NCBI GenBank assembly: GCA_025506515.1
Contig: CM046447.1
Location: 88,397,498 to 88,461,497, forward strand
Source: Flaveria trinervia
Lineage: Eukaryota; Streptophyta; Magnoliopsida; Asterales; Asteraceae
Direction of reading: 5' to 3'
Length of the DNA: 64,000 nucleotides
Shown: positions 47,692 to 58,560 of the stretch, in pieces
Layout: each line of letters begins with the position of its first letter
How positions within the stretch are numbered: position 1 is the first letter of the stretch
Notes under the pieces: generated by a model
Database searches by the model: none
The model's input: the letters and a program-made list of their open reading frames with translations, nothing else
What the model was told of the DNA's origin: nothing
Program-made: the position numbers and the translations under genes

Positions 47692-48060
47692 GGGGTTGTT
47701 TGGCAGCCTTTTAATCAGACTCTTAATGGTTCAGATGTCTGAATAGTTCAGCACTTAATGGTTCAGATTGTTTGTTTCACCAACACATGTCTAAATGTTT
47801 AAGAGATTTACCTCTGAATGATTAAGCATTATACTGATGCTGAATGGTTAAAAGGTCTAATGTTGAATGATTAAGACATATTATCTGAATTGGTTAGATA
47901 TTTGTCTTTGAATAATTAAATGATATACTAGCTCTTAATGGTTCAGACCTCTTAATGGTTCAGCACTTAATGTTTCAGACATCTTAATGGTTCAGCACTT
48001 AATAATTCAGACATCTTAATAGTTCAGCACTTAATCATTCAGAAGTTGTCAAACAACCCC
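47692..48060. mobile_element. Tourist-like (PIF/Harbinger) MITE, 369 bp
   Basis: The left end GGGGTTGTTTGGCA and the right end TGTCAAACAACCCC are inverted repeats with one mismatch, and TAA flanks both sides (47689-47691 and 48061-48063). The terminal GGGNNTGTTTGG word and the TAA duplication are both typical of Tourist elements. The interior is a set of diverged repeats of CTTAATGGTTCAG in tandem. Non-coding. Confidence 0.85.
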
Positions 48061-48517
48061 TAACACTTTTGAAAATCTGATTCAACCATCTGGTCTCGTT
48101 TGATAGTTCAACCGGTCCTTTGCATCACAATACCTACAAACATCCGAGCTCATAATGTTATTTTGTCTTGAACTATAATAATAATATTACATCATCTGGT
48201 CATTGAATCAATTATTTTAAAAATGCTATAGGTTATTACATGACACATTTTCAATAATCCTGGAATGCATGAACACCTCTTGAAATACATTAAAAATATT
48301 ATTGTTGCTTTTGATTGGTAGAAAGTTTTCTAGAGGAGTTAGAAATGGAGTTAATAACTATAATTTGAATCGAATTTTATAAATGTTAAAAGATGTTTGC
48401 TTTGTATATTTGTGAAAATAGAATAAGAACATTATAAAGAACAATTATTTTCTTTTTGTCTGTGTTTTTAAGTGTCTAAATAAAATTTGAGAGCATTAGA
48501 TTACAGTCTTTTTGAAA

Positions 48518-48765
48518 TGATCATGTAAACAAAGGGAAAATTTATGGGGTAAATAAAATTTTAAAAAATAAAAGTCTATCGCTCCGTAATTGGAGGTCGT
48601 GAAGCATCTAACATTAATGCTCTTGTCGTCAAGTTCAGGTTGTGATTCCTAGTATAGATAATGTTCTAAACAGCTTTTTGAGAATCTTGTTATATATACT
48701 TCACGTTTAAGTATGTGATTATAATGAGACACGTATATAGCTCATAAATATGTATTTAAATTGTA
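48518..48765. repeat. diverged ~245-bp duplication, copy 2
   Basis: Partner of 46848-47095. The membrane-protein ORF itself is not duplicated here. Confidence 0.8.
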
Positions 48766-48881
48766 TTAATTAAAGAGATGTATAAAACATGGTTGTATCT
48801 TACTATTTTTCAAAGAGATCAGACATCAAGGATATTTTTTGCACTCAATCAAATAGTTTAATAAACTTGATAATGTAATAA

Positions 48882-48883
<2 letters not shown>

Positions 48884-48938
<55 letters not shown>

Positions 48939-48939
48939 C
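48884..48939. repeat. (TA)n microsatellite
   Basis: Alternating TA with one phase slip. No TIR element borders it, unlike several other TA tracts here. Confidence 0.95.
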
Positions 48940-50367
48940 TTTTATTTTGCTTAAGTATTTTTTACTAAATCAGTGTGAACCTAATGAAGGTAACATAAGG
49001 GGATATGAAAGAAAGAATGGACTTTGTTTTAGATCCTAAGCTTTAAATGAATGTTTCGAATTTCATCTCTACAATAAAGGAAAGTGACCTTCCGTTAATT
49101 GATTTTTTTTTTCAATGCGTAATTCCATTAAATAATCAATCAAACAAAATTGTGAACGAATAATTTTCCAATTTTATTTCTTGAAGATACATATGAATCA
49201 AATAAATATTTTTTTATTATTTTCTTCTTTTTTGGCATAAATTTCCATCCCGCTCCCATAAACATAATAAACTCCTCTAGATTTATCCAATAAACTTGAA
49301 GTTTTTGGGTTTAGGAAATTAGATGACACCTAGTTTTAAGGCTTGCAAGTGAGATCTAGAAAGAAATCCATCAAAAATATTATTTTATAAATACATGAAA
49401 CAGCCTTTGTGATGATATCAACTATTTAATTTTTAAATCTACAAATCTAAAATATTAAATCTAATCATGATTGTTAAGTTGTTTTCGGACGACCATCAAG
49501 ATATCCAAAATTATGTGGTGGTTTCTTGATTATCAGAAGGGTTTTGTATTACTTATGCTACACTCTTAAGTTTTAAATGTCCTAATTTATTTAAAAACTA
49601 TTTAGGTGACAATAATTCACAAAGAAATTATTTTTAAGCAAATAATATTTATAAACAAAAGAAAATATCTCTGTCATGAATACTTGAGTCTTTGTCACGT
49701 ATGAAAAATAGCATCTGCTTACAAATAATGATAACGTCAATAATTGAAAGAACTATAGGTGGAGGAGTTCCTCATATCCATCTCCTATAAGCTTCTTCAA
49801 GTTTGCATGTGAATGTATTTAATTTGTTACCTAAAATAAGGAATAGATCTTGACCTTTTGGGATACATATAATTCAATCATCATCACATGGTCCCCAGAA
49901 AAATACAACTTTTCAATTATGGCTTGAAAACAAAAAAAAACCGACAATTTAAATATATAACAAAAACAACAAACTATATAAAAAAGATTATGGTGACAAA
50001 GAACCGAGGATAAGAAGGGTAGATAGTTTATGCTTTAATTTCTCGTAGTTCCTCTCGTTAGCTACTTGCTATTTTTTAATGAATTCTAACAGTTTAAAAG
50101 AAAAAAAAGGTAGATAATTCCCTGAAAAGTGTTATAGCAACTTTGATGGTCAATGATTTCACGATCGGATCGGATCGATCTTTGCAATCGAGATTCGGAA
50201 CCACCCAAATCGTTTCTTTCTTCAAAACCGTTTGGCGGTTGAACTGGAAACCGGGAACCGGGAACCGATTTGGACCGGATTTTCCATTAATTATTTTTTT
50301 ATGTTAATCAGTTTAACGGGCAGGTTAGATGATGAATTTCAGTGTTAGATGTATAATTATTGTTAAG

Positions 50368-50368
<1 letters not shown>

Positions 50369-50397
<29 letters not shown>
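50369..50397. repeat. (TA)n tract left of TIR element B2
   Basis: Alternating TA directly followed by the terminal GGGAGGGTTC of B2. Confidence 0.95.
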
Positions 50398-50399
<2 letters not shown>

Positions 50400-51288
50400 G
50401 AGGGTTCAATGAGAACCACCTTTTTTTGTAAGAACTCTAGTAACCAATCTCAGCCACTCATTTTTTATCACATGCAAATCACATGTCATTTCCCTTTTTT
50501 TTTAAAAAGTTCATAACTTTTTTTTCATAACATCATTTTTCAAAAAAAATTCACCATAAAATTCAGTATTTTTTTATCTTTCCAACGCCTACCATATTGA
50601 TATACTTTTCTAAAAAAAGCGTACATCCGTTGTTTACATATGTGTAAATCTCGTTATACACATGTGTAGTACTGCATTTACACATGTGTAAATCCGATTT
50701 TACACATGTGTAAATCCGATTTTACACATGTGTAAAACGAATTTCGTTAAAAAAACGAGAATTTTTTTTATAAGCATGACAAGTAGATATCAACAAAATT
50801 CAGGTAGTAGCCATTGGATGGCTGTTAAAAGTATATTAAAATACTAAGGATATGTTTATAATATACGAGTCTGGTGAAGAGGAACTCGTTGTAAAAGGTT
50901 ACACGGATGCGAGCTTTCAAACTGATCGAGATGATTCTCGATCATAATCGGGGTATGTCTTCATTATGAATGGAGGGGCAGTGGCATGGAAGAGTTCCAT
51001 CACTATCATATTTAAAGTTATATTCCGCTACGTTTTCAAGTTTAAAAAGGTTAAATTATTTTGATATGGTCCAACAAACCCAACATTTTATAATTTTTTT
51101 TTATTTTTTTATGAAAGAAGGAAAGTAGGGGAACATATTTGTGTTTTTATTTTTTTTATGTTATGTTTTGATTTATAAATTTTTTAATTATGTTTTTGTT
51201 AATTACAATTTTGCCATTGAGAACTAGTGGTTGAGATTGGTTCCTAGAGTTCTCACAAAAAAAGCTAATTCTCATTTGAATCCTCACC
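50398..51288. mobile_element. (TA)n-flanked TIR element, family B (B2), 891 bp, with copia insert
   Basis: Terminal inverted repeats of about 60 bases. The left GGGAGGGTTCAATGAGAACC, then TTTTTTTGTAAGAACTCTAG and AACCAATCTCAGCCACT, pairs with the right AGTGGTTGAGATTGGTT, then CTAGAGTTCTCACAAAAAAA and TCATTTGAATCCTCACC. (TA)n flanks both sides. The interior has five TTTACACATGTGTAAA-type palindromes (50634-50735) and a 225-bp fragment of copia RT/RNase H (50779-51003). No transposase is encoded. This is the best-preserved member of its family in the window. Confidence 0.78.
50779..51003 (+). pseudogene. captured fragment of copia RT C-terminus / RNase H
   Basis: One plus frame reads SRYQQNSGSSHWMAVKSILK, then after a gap of about seven residues YESGEEELVVKGYTDASFQT and SGYVFIMNGGAVAWKSS. 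This is the conserved end of copia polyproteins, with the RNase H Asp in YTDAS. Two stop codons are present (TAC-TAA after ILKY, and TAA in place of a usual CAA before SGYVF). It is not related closely to the copia element at 53393 and lies wholly inside TIR element B2. Confidence 0.88.
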
Positions 51289-51752
51289 TATATATATATA
51301 TATATATATAAAACCTTTTTTGTGAGAACTCTATTAACCAATCTCAGCCACTTACTTTTTATCACATGCAAATCACATGTCATTTTCTCTATTTTTTTAA
51401 AACGTTCATAACTTTTTTCAGGACATCATTTTTTCAAAAAAAAAGTTCACCATAAAATTCAGTAGTTTTTAATCTTTCTAACACCTACCATATTGATATA
51501 CTTTTCTAAAAAAATCGGCCATCCGTTGTTTACATATGTGTAAATCTAGTTGTACACATGTGTGACACTGGATTTACACATGTATAAAACAAATTTCGTT
51601 AAAAAAACATGATTTTTTTTTATTTTTTTATATGAAAGAAGGAAAGTATGGGAACATTTTTATGTTTTTTTATATTTTTATGTTATTTTTCAATTTAAAT
51701 TTTTTAAAAATTTATTGTTGTTAATTAAAGATATATATATATATATATACTA
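51289..51752. mobile_element. TIR-element sequence, family B (B3), ends incomplete
   Basis: After (TA)n the sequence joins the family at AACCTTTTTTGTGAGAACTC, lacking the terminal GGGAGGGTTC. It then follows B2 through CAACRCCTACCATATTGATA and three ACACATGTGT palindromes (51530-51590) and stops at another TA tract (51731-51749). The right inverted repeat is absent. Confidence 0.6.
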
Positions 51753-51897
51753 TTTTTTATGAAAGAAGGAAAGTAGGGGAATATTTTTGTGTTTTTATTA
51801 TTATTATTTTTATGTTATTTTTCAATTTAATTTTTTTCTAAATTATTTTTTTAATTAAATTTATATATATCTATATATATGTGTGTGTGTGTGTATA
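51753..51897. repeat. family-B fragment and TA/TG microsatellite
   Basis: TTTTTTATGAAAGAAGGAAA recurs here as in B2 and B3, showing a partial third copy. It ends in TA and (TG)n. Confidence 0.6.
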
Positions 51898-52097
51898 GAG
51901 AGGTTCAAATGAAAATCACCTTTTTTTGTAAGAACTCTAGGAACCAATCTCAGCTACTTATTTTTTATCACATGCAAATCACATGCCATTTCCCCCTTTT
52001 TTTAAAACGTTCGTAACTTTTTTCACGACATCAATTTTTCAAAAAAAATTCACCATAAAATTCAGTATTTTTTTATCTTTCCAACGCCTACCATTTT
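51898..52097. mobile_element. TIR-element sequence, family B (B5), interrupted by an LTR
   Basis: Starts AGGTTCAAATGAAAATCACC next to TA/TG repeats and follows B2 closely until CAACGCCTACCAT at 52094. There it is broken by an LTR beginning at 52098. This fixes the order of insertion: family-B element first, gypsy LTR second. Confidence 0.65.
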
Positions 52098-53392
52098 TGT
52101 CGCACCCTCAAAATCCACGGGCGGAGTTTACCGCGAGGCGTGCGAACAAACCAGGATCACAGTCAATAGTTACTCAAAACGACTCTATATGCCAACGTTA
52201 AAATAAAATCAACCAAGTTTAAACTTGAAACTATGCGGAAGCGTTTTGTAAGTAAAGAAACCCAAAGTATATAAAGTATACTATGGCAAAACATGCGCCA
52301 ACCCAAATGAGTAAACATCAATAAATAAAACCAACAAAGATGTCTTTAAGATAGAGTCTTAGAATGCGGGGTGAATCCATGCAGTGCTCCTAAAGGCAAG
52401 CAAAGTTAATGACCTGAGAATAGCATACTAAAATGTCAATACAACGGTTGGTGAGTTCAAGAGTTGATATTCAAATATAAACAATTTAACAATTGAGATA
52501 TATAAGTAGTGCATTGTAAGAGATAGCTAGTCTATTAATAATAAATATAAATTCATAGTGATTTCGCAATTGAAGCTGACTGTGATAAGTTGTTGCCTCC
52601 TGTCACGACTCATCAGGTCGTGACGATGTTCATTAGGACAAATTGCACCCAGTTGACCTCGAGTCGCATAGGTGGGGCTCATCAGACCCAGTAGTACTAC
52701 CCAAGTTTCCCCACTATTCAATATTAACAATTCGAAAATGTGAGGACTTTTCCATAATAAACAACACTATATTAATATTATACGTAACTTAAATATATAA
52801 AGTGTTTGTAAATTACCAGTATGCTATCTCCCCCAAAAGAGATTAAGTAAAGAGTGGGGCATGAACTCACCTGATATGCGTAATGAATACTTAAAGTTTA
52901 CTTGAAAGAAAGAGTGGACAGACAACCTTCAGAGGTTACCTAGATCATATAAGTGCATGAGTACGTGAAAACAGAGAACATGTGGAGCCCTAAGTACACT
53001 ACAACCAAAGACTAAGGGTTTCATAAGAACAAACATGTTTGACCCAGTTGACTCGTTTGACCCGTTGGTGACATTATGTGTTGTAAACCATTTAAGCAAG
53101 CATACTCATACATCATACATGGTTAACATTCAATTGGATCACATGTATGCTATATTATCCAGGTGTATTACTTAGATCATCATACTACCAAGTATCATAC
53201 AAGTCATGCGAATCTAATACATTAACATGCCCACTAGTTATAACATAACTAACATGCCACACAAAGATCAAAACACGCACTACATGCCATGTGAAGCCAC
53301 TCACGACTTCACATCCTAAACCCTGCCAATCCTACAAAGTAGGGGCCTCAGATTCGCACGCGTGTATGATGATCACAATCATATTCATTAAC
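52098..53392 (-). mobile_element. partial gypsy-type LTR, interrupted by a copia element
   Basis: Begins TGTCGCACCC, so on the minus strand it would end GGGTGCGACA. Its layout copies the two gypsy LTRs in this window: a GCGGAAGCG word near the start, then CAACGGTTGGTGAGTTCAAG (52443), then a minus-strand 5'-splice-site consensus CAGGTGAGT (52865-52873). The rest should continue beyond the copia insertion, outside the window. It is not similar enough to either other LTR to be the same family. Confidence 0.6.
53388..53392. repeat. candidate target duplication TTAAC of the copia element
   Basis: The five bases preceding the copia LTR. The partner, if any, lies past the window end, so this is unconfirmed. 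Confidence 0.3.
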
Positions 53393-53627
53393 TGTTGATG
53401 CATGTATATGTCCCTAGATCATGATTTGAAATGTAATGAATCTTGTCTGTCTGAGTATGATGTAATCTGTATTGATTAATGAAATGACATAAATTGTTTG
53501 TTACTTGTGATGTTTAATATTTCATTAATGAGTCGTGATTGAATTGATTGGGTTGATGATTGCTTGAATGGTTGCACATCTGTTATATTAATTAAACATT
53601 CAAACTTAACTTAATGAAGTTCTCATG

Positions 53628-53848
53628 CGAATGGCTCATGCGAATGGCTCATGCGAATGATCATATGCATGGATAACTTCACACGATTGACTCAGTCGCA
53701 CGACTGAACCAGGAGACTGGATCAGTCGTACGATTGCTACATAAGATTGGCTCAGTCGCACGACTGAACACTCAGTCGTACGAATGAATCAACCGCATGG
53801 TTCAATCGCACGACTGAACCAGACTATGGTTTAGTCGCACGATTGAAT
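53628..53848. repeat. quasi-palindrome array 1 (upstream of TATA in the LTR)
   Basis: Begins with three copies of CTCATGCGAATGG, then units such as CAGTCGCACGACTGAACC (53693), again at 53753 and a CAATCG variant at 53803. The arms CAGTCG and CGACTG are inverted repeats around a central CA or TA. Confidence 0.88.
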
Positions 53849-53858
53849 AATACCAACC

Positions 53859-53866
53859 TATAAATA
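53859..53866 (+). promoter_or_regulatory. TATA box of the copia LTR
   Basis: TATAAATA in the second half of the LTR, about 265 bases before the primer site, at the position expected for the U3/R border. Confidence 0.7.
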
Positions 53867-54132
53867 CAACTCAATTCGTGAAAAAGAGGGAATTCGATCA
53901 ATTACGATTCCAGACGTACCCTAGCCGTCCAGAAACCTTCCAATTCGTTCTCCAAGTTCATAGAACACATTAGATCGATTCCCAATCGATTTCTAACGTT
54001 AGTTTCAATCCTTGATTGATTCTTCGTGTGTTCTCACTGATTGGATCGCCAATCAAATAGGATTCCGCACTATTTGATCTGGTTTACAAGTTAATCTCTA
54101 GGTATTTCGGTCAAATACCAGGTCCTAACAAG

Positions 54133-54144
54133 TGGTATCAGAGC
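54133..54144 (+). promoter_or_regulatory. primer-binding site, initiator-Met tRNA
   Basis: TGGTATCAGAGC, the usual plant copia primer site, two bases after the LTR end. Confidence 0.93.
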
Positions 54145-54357
54145 TATTGGCTCTTGATTACGTGTTGATTCAATCAAGATTGCATAAAAGGTTGTGTTTT
54201 TGCACTAAAAACGCAATCTTTGGCATCAAAAGTGATCTTGGAAGTTCCCTGCTCATCGAAGTTTGGTTTCTACGGACTTAGGCGATTAGAACTTGTAAAA
54301 TTTCGAATCTTTACGGCTGAAACCCGTCAAACCTAGAAATTTTCGCAAAACAGCAGC

Positions 54358-54595
54358 TTCAGTCGCACGAGTGACTCATTCGCACGACTGGATTCCATTC
54401 GTATTGCTCATACGCACGATTGGACATAGTCGCACCCTCATTCGGCCGACTGAACCGTTCGTTCGCATAGCTCATACGCACCAGATTCATTCGCACGACT
54501 GAACCAATCGCCCAGTTCAGCCGCACGATTGAACCAATCGCAGAGTTTATACGCACGATTAGCTCATTCGCATCCTTCAGTTGCATCAGTGAAAG
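54358..54595. repeat. quasi-palindrome array 2 (leader, before gag)
   Basis: Units such as TTCAGTCGCACGAGTGAC (54359), CATTCGCACGACTGG, CATTCGGCCGACTGAACC, CATTCGCACGACTGAACC (54487) and TTCAGCCGCACGATTGAACC (54516). It ends 28 bases before the gag ATG. Confidence 0.88.
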
Positions 54596-54623
54596 TTTGT
54601 TTTAGATTATAAGTTTATTAGTC

Positions 54624-57110
54624 ATGGAAGATCAGATGTCAGCCTTTACTGCTGGGAAGGACTCAAGGATACAGAACCTGCTGTTGCTTGAGAGTGAAGT
54701 GGGGAATCACAATAAACCACCAAAGCTTTTGACTTTAGATGAGTTTCCCCACTGGAAACAACGTTTTGAGATCTACCTTAATGGAGTAGATCCTAATCTG
54801 TGAGAAGCCATTGAGATTGGTTATAGTACACCGGTGGGAGCTGATGGAGTTAAGTTACATTAAGCGGGATGACAGACGCACAGAAAGTAAAGTACAATGC
54901 ATAGAAAAGAGTTTATGCATTGATCACTCAGTCTATCCCCAAAGACATATTCCACCAGTATTCAGAGAACAAGCAGTCCAAGAAACTGTGGGATGAGCTA
55001 GAGAAGAGATATGATGGGAATGCATCATTGAAGGCAATCAAGGCAAAGGAGTTAAAGAAGGAATTATAACTTCTCATCAATTGGTAATGAAAGTTTAGAC
55101 GAAGTCATAGACAGATTCTACCACTTGATGACGAATTGCATACACATGGAGTGGCTACTTCCATGAAGAGAAAGTAAGCAACTTCGCAGACGGATTGCTG
55201 ATAAGTGGGCTACATTCGTGTCGAACCTGAGACAGAATGGAATACTTGTAAAGCTGGATATAAATGACTTCATTCTTAAGTTGCGAGAAGAAGCACTAAG
55301 GATGAAGTATAGAGCTCAGAAGTCTTCGTACACACAAAATCCAGCTTTATACAACGCTATGCCTCAAGCTAAGACATCTGGGCACCACTCCAGACGCTTT
55401 TGTGTCTAGCTCGTCAGGTCCTTCACATGCTTCTCCTTCTGGATCAGACACGTCTGGGTCATCATGTACCCATTATATTGGATCAGAGCAAGCGCTACCA
55501 AACTGAAGATGAGAACCTCGGTAATGTGACCGTGGAAGTACTCGAGAGCATATGGATCTTTTAGCAGCAGTGGTTCATTCATATGATGGACTTGTTGCCG
55601 GGATATTGGAAACTGCCATCTGGCAGATGAGGACTACGAGCAGGTGGATGGATGGGCTTGAGAGAATGGATATAATGTGGGCCTTAGCAAGTGCTGTCCC
55701 GGAGGGCGAAGAAGTTTGTGAAAAAGACTGGACAGAACTGGTTGCTACTAAGGATACCACCTTTGGCTTCGACAATAGTAAAGTGACCTGCTTTAACTGT
55801 GGTGAGAAGGGGCACTTCAAGAGAATATGTCAAGCCAAGAAGACGGGTAATGGACCCGTTCTCGTCCTTTACTCGCCAGACAAGCAAGCCTCTAGTTCTA
55901 CTTCATCAAACAAGGATCCAAAGCCTTACTGCTCATGATGATGAAGGACAGGATTGGAGTTTAGGTTGTCTCACAGGGAATCTAACATTGCCAGTGTTGA
56001 GGATATTGATGATGATTCTGCGAGTGAAGGTGACCTAGCAGTTGAGATAGCAATGTCACATAGTGAAGAAACAACTGCAGCCGAGGTCAGTTACAAGCCA
56101 AATGAGGAAGTTTCCACGTCAGAGACAGAAAAGTCAGAATCACCAGACCAGAACATCTGATGCTGCACTGATGGCTAACTCTCTGAACCAACTCAGGTAA
56201 TGCCACTGACCAAATTTTTAATAATCATGCTTGTTTGATTGTGATACTTTTAGGAATAGAATAGATGAAAAATTTGCTAGGTTATTAGATCATAATGATA
56301 ACTTAGTAAAAGATTTACGTCTGTGCACTGAGGATAATAGAGTACTAAAACAAAATGAGCATAGTTATAAAGAAAAAATAGACCTATTGACTAAACAACT
56401 TAGGGAAACCGAAGTAGTGGCTTTAACCAAGCAAATGACATTAGGTACTATCTAAACTCCCTAGAAGACACTAAAAAACAAAAGGCAGTTCTAGAAGTAG
56501 AAGTAAATTCACTAAAACAAAAACTGCATAGTTGGACTAGTTCGTCGCACATAGTCCAACACTTAGTAAAAGAAAGGAAACCGGGGAGGGACTGGTTATA
56601 CAGTGGTTCCGCCACCACCTGAGACCTTGATGAACACTAAGTCTAGACCTTTAAGTAGTAATCCATCAAGATCATGTAGTGACTACTCCTCTTGTAGTGA
56701 TCCAGTTCCCATGTTCATCTATTGACACTGGAAACAAACAAAAGGAGACCACTTCAAAGGCAAAGGGAAAATTGCCTTGTGTTAATCTGGAAAATAAGTT
56801 TGAAAAGGTTAACCTAAAGTCAAGTTCTAACAAAGTCAAATCAGAACCGAAAAGACTTCAAATTTACTTTTTCACATGCTCAAGTCAAAAACCTGTTAAC
56901 CAAAAGTGGAACATGTTAAACAGGTTAAAACAGTAAATTTTGTTTAAACCAGAGAAAACATCAAACATACAAGAGTCAAACCTAAAGTGATTGATGTCAC
57001 TAGAGTGTCACGCACCTCTCCACAAAGAAAGTTTAATCATAAAGTTGATAGCAGAGCGTGCTACAACTGTGGAGAATATGGACACATTGCTTCCTACTGT
57101 ACTTATCGTT
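54624..57110 (+). pseudogene. copia gag with two zinc knuckles and a coiled-coil spacer, broken
   Basis: Gag forms the particle and packages RNA. The ATG at 54624 gives MEDQMSAFTAGKDSRIQNLL, then a capsid-like PPKLLTLDEFPHWKQRFEIY. A TGA stands at 54801 where a Trp codon (LW-E) is expected. Later frames keep the Gag fold signature (KELWDELEKRYDGN-type, 54960-55040; SNLRQNGILVKLDINDFILK, 55218-55409). Zinc knuckle 1 is CFNCGEKGHFKRIC (55794-55835). A Glu/Ser-rich then heptad-like region follows (56231-56450). A second knuckle CYNCGEYGHIASYC lies at 57059-57100, over 1.2 kb later. Several shifts and stops break the frame. Confidence 0.82.
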
Positions 57111-57439
57111 AGACACCTAGGAAGAAGATTGAATTTCAGGACTCAAACCTAAGTCTTCTAAGAGGAGCTCTTTAACTCCACCTAGAAGAGCTAGTGAACC
57201 TAAAGTCCAACTTGCAAGCCTACGATTGTTTATCATAAACAGGACATTGCACAAATCTGGCTTATGGAAAGAAAAGTCACCTACGTGTCCTGATACTGAT
57301 AACAAGAAGACCTGAGCTACCTCACCCTCTAAGGGTCAATGGGTGGAGTTTATGATGTGTGATGCCTCTGGGAAACCCAAGACAGTCAAAGCTTGGGTTC
57401 CTAACCTAACTAATTCATTTACTTTTTATGTGCAGGTGT

Positions 57440-58560
57440 TCGATACAGTACTGAGACGACACGTGGATTAGAACAGCGGAGCATCCAGGCACATGACAGG
57501 AAATAGAGCCCTGTTATCTAACGTCAAACAAATAAAGGAGGAGGCATGTTTCCTTTGTAGGACAAAGGAGGCTATATCACAGCTCAGGGAGAAGTGGGAA
57601 ATCAGAAGTTAATTTTGATAAGGTGAACTACGTTCAACAACTTCAGAACAACTTACTTTCTGTTTCCCAAATCTGTGCTAAAGGATTTAAAGTCATCTTC
57701 GATAACCAGAAGTGTTACGTGCTGAAGAAAGAATATATGATCCCAGAGGACCAAATCTGATGACTGCTCAAGATATAAAGACCTTTATGTCTTGGATCTG
57801 TCAACAGCTGCTACAAGGGATCATGAGTTCAGTGTTTTTATCTAAAGCTACTGAGAAGGATTCAATCTCCTGGCATCGGAGAATGGGACACATTAGTCAA
57901 AGGAAGATGAATCATTTGATTCAGAAGGATTTAGTTAGAGGAGTAAATGTCAAGAACTTCCAACTTCCTGATTTTTGTGTAGCGTGCAAGAAAGGCAAAC
58001 AGACAAAGAAGTCTTATAAGGAAAGAAAGTTCATTCAATAGAACTTCCTCTTGAGCTTCTTCACATGGATCTGTTTGGTCCAGTTAGTACAAGGAGCATT
58101 GCAGGCGACGTGTACTGTTTTGTGGGACTCATGACTACTCAGGTTCACTTGGGTATGTTTTCTGAAATCCAATCAGAAACTTTGACATTCAAGGATTAGT
58201 AACCACACTGGAATCTCTCTACAAGCTCAAAGTTAGACAAATACGCTCAGATAACGGGACAGAATTCAAGAATCAAGGGATGGAGGCATACTGCAAGGAA
58301 AAGGGAATTGTGCATCAATTCACTTCTGCTTACACACCTCAAATGAATAACGTTGCTGAGAGAAAGAACAGGAGTTTGATAGAGACAGCACGGACTATGC
58401 TGGCAGACTCGAAACTGGCCTATCCAATTCTGGAATGAGGCAGTGGCAAATGTGTGTTATACACCGAATCGAGTCCTAATAGTCAAGCACCACGGAAAGA
58501 CATGTTATGAGCTACTACAAAGACGCAAACCGATTTGGAGATCTTGAACCTTTTGGCGCA
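57440..58560 (+). pseudogene. copia protease and integrase, broken
   Basis: Near 57470 a protease block SGASRHMTGN is visible, but the catalytic Asp codon before it reads AAC, with a stop just upstream in that frame. 57712-58041 holds the integrase zinc region (HRRMGHISQRKMNHL, CVACKKGKQTKK). Shifted frames continue with the core: MDLFGPV (58063), RSDNGTEFKNQGMEAYC (58240) and the AERKNRSLIETARTML block (58355) bearing the catalytic Glu. Integrase stands before RT, which defines copia. The integrase C-terminal region continues at 58563-58886 (KFSEKADEGIFLGYNIPNKR). Confidence 0.85.

Larger units (their letters stand above)
46499..50368. other. intergenic region with local duplication, AACCGG array and MITE
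   Basis: No further gene seen. The parts are annotated separately: a diverged duplication (46848-47095 and 48518-48765), an AACCGG-rich array, a Tourist-like MITE and a (TA)n tract. The rest (49000-50150) is AT-rich without recognisable features. 50150-50280 has a short stretch of repeated CGGATCGGATCGAT and AACCGGGAACCGGG words. Confidence 0.55.
53393..54130 (+). repeat. 5' LTR of the copia element (738 bp)
   Basis: Starts TGTTGATGCATG and ends GGTCCTAACA, two bases before the primer site. It holds an array of AGTCGCACGACT-type quasi-palindromes (53628-53848) directly upstream of a TATA box (53859-53866). Confidence 0.85.

Noticed and set aside
53628..54595. Quasi-palindromes as a CRISPR array or tRNA-like genes
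   Set aside because: Spacing is irregular, the context is a copia LTR and leader, and no cas-like or tRNA fold is present.
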